64,000 nt of DNA, from NCBI RefSeq assembly GCF_000482805.1, contig NZ_KI519501.1:125030-189029 (forward strand), given 5' to 3'. The position numbers were made by a program, and so were the translations under genes. The notes under the pieces were generated by a model. The model did not search any database, was not told where the DNA came from, and worked only from the letters and a program-made list of their open reading frames with translations. Source of the DNA: Deinococcus murrayi DSM 11303 (lineage in GTDB: Bacteria; Deinococcota; Deinococci; Deinococcales; Deinococcaceae). Shown piece after piece: positions 55,736 to 64,000 of the stretch. Each line of letters opens with the position of its first letter. Position 1 is the stretch's first letter.

Positions 55736-56977
55736 TCAAGCGTCCCGCCGCAGCCGCCCGCACCCCCACCACGCCGCCGCGTAGAGAACGGCGCTGAGCA
55801 CAAATACCGCCGGGTAGCCCGCCGCGTCCGCGAGGAGGCCCCCCGCGACCGGGGCAAAGAGGGCTGCGCCCACCAGCGTGTTGAGGGTGCCGATATAGCG
55901 GCTGCGGGCGTCGGGCGGCGCGATGTTGAGGAGGTGGTTGGTGTGGCCGAGGTTAAAACCCTGCACGGCCACGCTGGAGAGCACGAACACGAGCAGATAA
56001 GCGAGGCTGGGCAGCCCCAGCGCCCCCACCGCGAGGGCCGTGAGGGGCGCGAGGCCCGCGCTGACGCTGGCGTAGCGGATGATGCGCCGCGACCCCTTGC
56101 GCTCGGCGACCCGCCGCCACAGCAGGTTGGAGAGGGGCGCGGCCCCGGTCAGGGCCATCACGAAGGTGCCCAGGGTGGCCGCCGGGTAGTGCAGGTCGCG
56201 CAGGGCGTACACTGCGTAAAATGGCTCAGCCATGCTCGCCGCCGCCAGCAGCAACCGCACCTGCAAAAAGGCCCGGAAGTGCCCGTCACGCAAGGTCTGT
56301 GGAATCGCCCGCAGCTCGTCCCGCAGGTTGCCGGGCGGGAGCGGCTCGTCGGGCGGCTCCTGCACCTGCCCGAAGACGCCGTAGCCCACCGTAAAGGCGA
56401 CCGTCCCCAGCAAGAAGAGCAGCGCGTAGTTATAGGGGAAGGCGAGGTCCGACCCCAGAATCCCTCGCACGGCCAGCCCTGCCCCGAACGCGAGCAGCCC
56501 GCCCCACAGGTTGCGGGCCGCGAAAAAGCGGGGGCGGCGCTCGGAAGGCACCGTCTTGCTGACGACCTCCAGGAAGGGCAAGCCCGCCACCCCCGACGCA
56601 AGCGCATTCACCAGCATCGCGCCGATGAAGAGGGTGAGGCACAGGGCCGGGCGGTCCGCGAGGGTGGCCGCCACAACCACCATCGCCAGGTAGGTCAGCA
56701 GCCGCACGAGCGCCGCTGAGCGGTACACCGGCAGCTTGTAGGGCAGCGAGCGCACCCGCGCCGCGACAAGCAGTTGCGGGAGCATCCACCCGCCCCCCGC
56801 GATGGCGGGCAGCAGGCCAATCACGAAGTTGGGTGCTCCCAGCCGCGCTGCAAACCCCGCCACGACCACCGACACGCTCAAAAAGCCGTCCCCTACCGAC
56901 ACCAGCCAGCCGTTCAGAAGGCCGAGGCGTTCGTTGGGAGTCCAGGGCGTGCGGGCGGGGGGCGGGGCAGGCGTCAC
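55736..56977 (-). CDS. MFS transporter
   Basis: A 413-aa protein with about 12 hydrophobic segments of the major facilitator superfamily; the substrate is unknown. The loop between segments 6 and 7 is short and charged (VQEPPDEPLPPGNLRDELR). It opens with a Pro-rich stretch; the GTG at 56977 lies 6 nt after CATAAT. Upstream lies a heptad repeat after the CLC gene. Confidence 0.85.
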   Translation of the reverse strand: MTPAPPPARTPWTPNERLGLLNGWLVSVGDGFLSVSVVVAGFAARLGAPNFVIGLLPAIAGGGWMLPQLLVAARVRSLPYKLPVYRSAALVRLLTYLAMVVVAATLADRPALCLTLFIGAMLVNALASGVAGLPFLEVVSKTVPSERRPRFFAARNLWGGLLAFGAGLAVRGILGSDLAFPYNYALLFLLGTVAFTVGYGVFGQVQEPPDEPLPPGNLRDELRAIPQTLRDGHFRAFLQVRLLLAAASMAEPFYAVYALRDLHYPAATLGTFVMALTGAAPLSNLLWRRVAERKGSRRIIRYASVSAGLAPLTALAVGALGLPSLAYLLVFVLSSVAVQGFNLGHTNHLLNIAPPDARSRYIGTLNTLVGAALFAPVAGGLLADAAGYPAVFVLSAVLYAAAWWGCGRLRRDA

Positions 56978-57002
56978 CGGGGCATTATGGGGGAGGAAAG
57001 AA

Positions 57003-57115
57003 GCCGTCAGCCGTCAGCTATCAGCCGTCAGCCGCTCCGCCCGGTCCCTCCTTCTGCTGACTGCTGGTCGCTAGTCGCTGGCAGCTTGTTGCTGAAAGCT
57101 GACCGCTGAAAGCTC
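57003..57115. repeat. Heptad repeat element, copy downstream of the CLC gene
   Basis: Left units GCCGTCA, GCCGTCA, GCTATCA, GCCGTCA; a unique centre GCTCCGCCCGGTCCCTCC; right units CTGCTGA, CTGCTGG, TCGCTAG, TCGCTGG; then AGCTGACCGCTGAAAGCT. It ends 3 bp before the CLC stop codon. The element at 58787 is closely related and in the same orientation. Confidence 0.85.
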
Positions 57116-57118
57116 CCC

Positions 57119-58762
57119 TCACACCCCCGGCAGCCGCAGCACCCCCTCCAGAGCGGCGTAGGCGTCGGGGCGGGCCAGGAAGACCAGCTCGTCTTCGGCA
57201 GTCAGGCGCATCTGCGGGCGCGGAACCCGCACCGTGCCGCCGCGCACCACCCCCACGACCTCCACGCCGGGGGGCAGCGAGAGGACCGAAAGGCGAGCAC
57301 CCGCCCAACTGCGCGGCACCGGGCGGCGGTAGAGTTCTTGCTCGGATTCCAGCGGGGGCAGGCCCCCCCCCACCGCTGCTTCCTCCGGGGCGGCGTGCAG
57401 AGGCCGCAGGGGAGCCGGAGGCGCGGGAGCGCGGCGAATGGTGACCGCCCCTGCCCCCGGCAGCAGCACGGGCAGCGGCGCGGAACTCTGTGCCCGCGAG
57501 CGCACCTGCGCGGGCAGCAGGCCCGTTTCGCCGCTGAGGGCGTGCGCGAGGCCAGCGGTGAGGAGGGCAGCGGGCAGCAGGGCGTCGCCGCCCCAAGCCA
57601 CCGCCAGTAGCGCAGCAGCGAGGGGCGCGTTCAGCGTGACGGTCACGAAGGCGACGATGCCCACGAGCGCGGCCAGGGTGGGGTCCGCCCCCAGCAGCGA
57701 CCCCAGCCCCACCCCCAGCAGCCCGCCCACCCCTACCGAGGGCAGCACCCCTCCGCCAAAGGCCAGCCGCGCCCCCAGCGCGAGCAGCAGCCAGCGCCAC
57801 GCGCCCTCGCCCAGCGCCCCCTGCCCCAGAAAGCCCGACAGCCCGACCTGCACCCAGCCGGAGCCGTCCCCCAGCACGCCGGGGGTGCCCCACCACGCGA
57901 TGGCCGCCGTGAGCCACCCGAAGGCCCCGCCCAGCGCCAGCCGCGCCCAGCCCCGCGTCCAGTCGTCGGGGACGGTACGGCAGACCAAGAGGGCCGCCCA
58001 CCCCGCGAGGGTGACCCCCAGCGCCACCCCCGCCAGGGGTCCCACGCCCGCCAGGGTGGGCACGCCAACTTCCGGCACACTCAGCAGGGGCAGAAACCCA
58101 AAGGCCAGCCCGTACACCGCATAGGCCGCAACCGAGGCGAGCACGCAGGGCATCAGCACCTCGAACTCGAACTCGAAGCGGCGGTAGAGCACCTCAGCCA
58201 CGAGGACCGCCGCCGCGAGGGGCGCGTGCAGCACGGCCCCCAGGCCCGCCGCCGCCCCCGCCAGGGTGAGGCTGCGCGTCTCCACCGCGTCGAGCCGGGT
58301 GGCCCGGCCCAGCAGCCGCGCTCCCAGCCCGCCCAGCACGGTGTAGGGGGCGTCCCGCCCCACCAGCAGCCCCGCCCCGTGGCCCAGCAGGGTGGCAACC
58401 AGCGTCCGCAGTTGGGTGGGCAGGCTGGGCGTATCGCCCCGCGTGTGGGCACCCCGCACGAGCTGGTTGAGGGGGTCGCCGTCCTCACGCCCCACCAGCC
58501 AGACGTAGGCGACCCCCACGAGCGGCAGCGCGAGCAGGCCCCAGGGCAGCGCCTCCCCAAAGGCCATCAGCAGCCCGCCCTCGCCGGGGGTGCCGGGGGG
58601 CGAAAAGCCCGTGAGCCACGCCCCAGCCTCCAACACCTGCTCGAGCACAAGCCGCAGCCCCACGCACAGCGCCCCCACCAGCCCGCCCAGCAGCGCGCTG
58701 AGGACCACCAGCCGCCCGGTTTCCAGCCGAGTCAGGACAGCGCGGGGCAGAGGAGAGCGCAT
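57119..58762 (-). CDS. Divergent CLC-family channel/transporter with C-terminal TrkA-C-like domain
   Basis: A 547-aa membrane protein of the CLC architecture (about residues 1-420), then a soluble segment (about 470-545) resembling a TrkA-C domain (VEVVGVVRGGTVRVPRPQMR then DELVFLARPDAYAAL). The motifs that make the ion path differ from consensus: GSGIP is not recognisable (EDGDPLNQL), GREGP reads GRDAP (135-139), so the gating Glu is Asp, and GIFAP reads GVLPS. Transport may differ from ordinary Cl/H antiport. TACCAT lies 8 nt before the ATG. Confidence 0.85.
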   Translation of the reverse strand: MRSPLPRAVLTRLETGRLVVLSALLGGLVGALCVGLRLVLEQVLEAGAWLTGFSPPGTPGEGGLLMAFGEALPWGLLALPLVGVAYVWLVGREDGDPLNQLVRGAHTRGDTPSLPTQLRTLVATLLGHGAGLLVGRDAPYTVLGGLGARLLGRATRLDAVETRSLTLAGAAAGLGAVLHAPLAAAVLVAEVLYRRFEFEFEVLMPCVLASVAAYAVYGLAFGFLPLLSVPEVGVPTLAGVGPLAGVALGVTLAGWAALLVCRTVPDDWTRGWARLALGGAFGWLTAAIAWWGTPGVLGDGSGWVQVGLSGFLGQGALGEGAWRWLLLALGARLAFGGGVLPSVGVGGLLGVGLGSLLGADPTLAALVGIVAFVTVTLNAPLAAALLAVAWGGDALLPAALLTAGLAHALSGETGLLPAQVRSRAQSSAPLPVLLPGAGAVTIRRAPAPPAPLRPLHAAPEEAAVGGGLPPLESEQELYRRPVPRSWAGARLSVLSLPPGVEVVGVVRGGTVRVPRPQMRLTAEDELVFLARPDAYAALEGVLRLPGV

Positions 58763-58770
58763 CGCGCTGC

Positions 58771-58776
58771 ATGGTA
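58771..58776 (-). promoter_or_regulatory. Leaderless -10 hexamer of the CLC gene
   Basis: TACCAT, 8 nt before the ATG, between the gene and the heptad element upstream. Confidence 0.5.
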
Positions 58777-58786
58777 GTGCAAGGGA

Positions 58787-58904
58787 GCGGTCAGTCGTCA
58801 GCAGTCAGCTATCAGCCGCTCCGCCCAGTCCCTCCTTCTGCTGGCTGCTGGTCGCTGGCAGCTTGTTGCCGAAAGCTGACGGCTGACCGCTCACGGCTCA
58901 CAGC

Positions 58905-58909
<5 letters not shown>
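58787..58909. repeat. Heptad repeat element, copy upstream of the CLC gene
   Basis: Left units GCGGTCA, GTCGTCA, GCAGTCA, GCTATCA; centre GCTCCGCCCAGTCCCTCC (one difference from the 57003 copy); right units CTGCTGG, CTGCTGG, TCGCTGG; then AGCTGACGGCTGACCGCT. It runs into the alpha-amylase stop codon (58905-58907). Gaps relative to the other copy are 7 nt long. Confidence 0.85.
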
Positions 58910-60353
<1,444 letters not shown>

Positions 60354-60359
60354 GGGGAG

Positions 60360-60365
60360 AGGGTA
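60360..60365 (-). promoter_or_regulatory. Leaderless -10 hexamer of the alpha-amylase gene
   Basis: TACCCT, 6 nt before the ATG at 60353. Confidence 0.55.
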
Positions 60366-60440
60366 GCGCGTGGGGCTTGGTTGGGTTGCTGTGGCGGTGT
60401 CTGGCCGGGCATCTTGATTGCGGCCCTGCCCCCACCCCCA

Positions 60441-60505
60441 GCCCCTCCCCCCAGACTCGTAGAGCGGCGAAGCAGAGGCGGCAGGGGAGCGGCGCTGCGC
60501 TAGGC
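60441..60505. repeat. Possible dispersed intergenic repeat, family 2
   Basis: CCCCTCCCC, then GACTC-AGAGC-GCAGAGG spacing, similar by eye to 19902-19960. Length and boundaries are uncertain. Confidence 0.35.
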
Positions 60506-60717
60506 AAAGGTCGTCCCTCCATCTCCCAGCCTCGCTCAGCCCGTCCCTGTTTTCCCCTCCACGCCATCCTCCCGCCCAACGCAATGCCTCGGCGCTCCCC
60601 AAGCCGAACGGCCCGTCTGTCTGGAACGTGGGCTTGCAAAGTAGGAACGTTGAGGACGGCTGACACAGGAGAGAGACGGCTCTAGCAAGAGCAGGGCAGT
60701 GTCTCCCCCGCCGCTCC

Positions 60718-63198
<2,481 letters not shown>

Positions 63199-63199
63199 C

Positions 63200-63991
<792 letters not shown>

Positions 63992-64000
63992 GGCCCAACC

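Larger units (their letters stand above)
60354..60717. other. 364-bp gap between PEP carboxylase and alpha-amylase
   Basis: No gene is supported here. It holds the amylase -10 hexamer near its left end, a G/C-rich stretch resembling the one at 19902 (60441-60505), and a region of mixed composition after the ppc stop in which I see no clear terminator. Confidence 0.6.

Overview
The window is a high-GC, gene-dense bacterial chromosome segment that reads as a Deinococcus species (Deinococcota). Reasons: a DUF1999 acetyltransferase-like protein, a family I know from Deinococcus and Thermus; many genes whose only promoter signal is a TAnnnT -10 hexamer 6-10 nt before the start codon, the leaderless arrangement common in this phylum; a diderm-type envelope and secretion gene set; and the general gene content. 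I cannot name the species. No rRNA, tRNA, CRISPR array, IS element, prophage or plasmid gene was seen. 58 protein genes are supported.

Layout. 1-5 kb: a small Hanks-type kinase divergent from a patatin-like phospholipase, signal peptidase I, then a minus-strand run (DUF503, an HMA-like protein without CxxC, DUF1999, ribokinase, nucleoside deaminase). 5-13 kb: acyl-CoA ligase, P5C dehydrogenase, DinB-like protein, class-III aminotransferase, Tat-exported PhoX-type protein and a coupled small gene. 13-17 kb (minus): map, DUF4259, a putative AbrB/RelE-type toxin-antitoxin pair, ispG, and a BMP-family binding protein. 17-26 kb: a neopullulanase-like GH13 enzyme, a P-loop kinase, the chain Asp23-nusB-folD-PAP2, ligA, and a second BMP-family protein. 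26-34 kb: uvrA, a coupled membrane protein, a DsbA/DsbB pair, an SDR, a HAD phosphatase and an HtrA protease. 34-49 kb: FAD dehydrogenase, S1-domain protein, minC, alpha-glucosidase, a holin-like membrane protein-panC-pilT chain, greA, malQ, cobalamin adenosyltransferase, secA, an AI-2E-family permease and a MalK/UgpC-type ATPase. 49-56 kb: an amino-acid ABC transporter whose binding protein and permease are separated from the ATPase by a minus-strand TRAP-TAXI pair, then an MFS transporter. 57-64 kb (minus): a divergent CLC channel, secreted alpha-amylase, PEP carboxylase and a YmdB-like phosphodiesterase.

Functional themes are alpha-glucan use (three GH13 enzymes, MalQ and a MalK-like ATPase, dispersed rather than in one operon), peptide and amino-acid related import, export and envelope quality control (LepB, SecA, HtrA, DsbA/B), and housekeeping replication and repair (ligA, uvrA). 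The most distinctive non-coding feature is a family of intergenic elements built from 7-nt units (CCAGCNN or its complement NNGCTGG). They abut or overlap stop codons, often form inverted halves, and vary in unit number between copies. Two related copies lie either side of the CLC gene.
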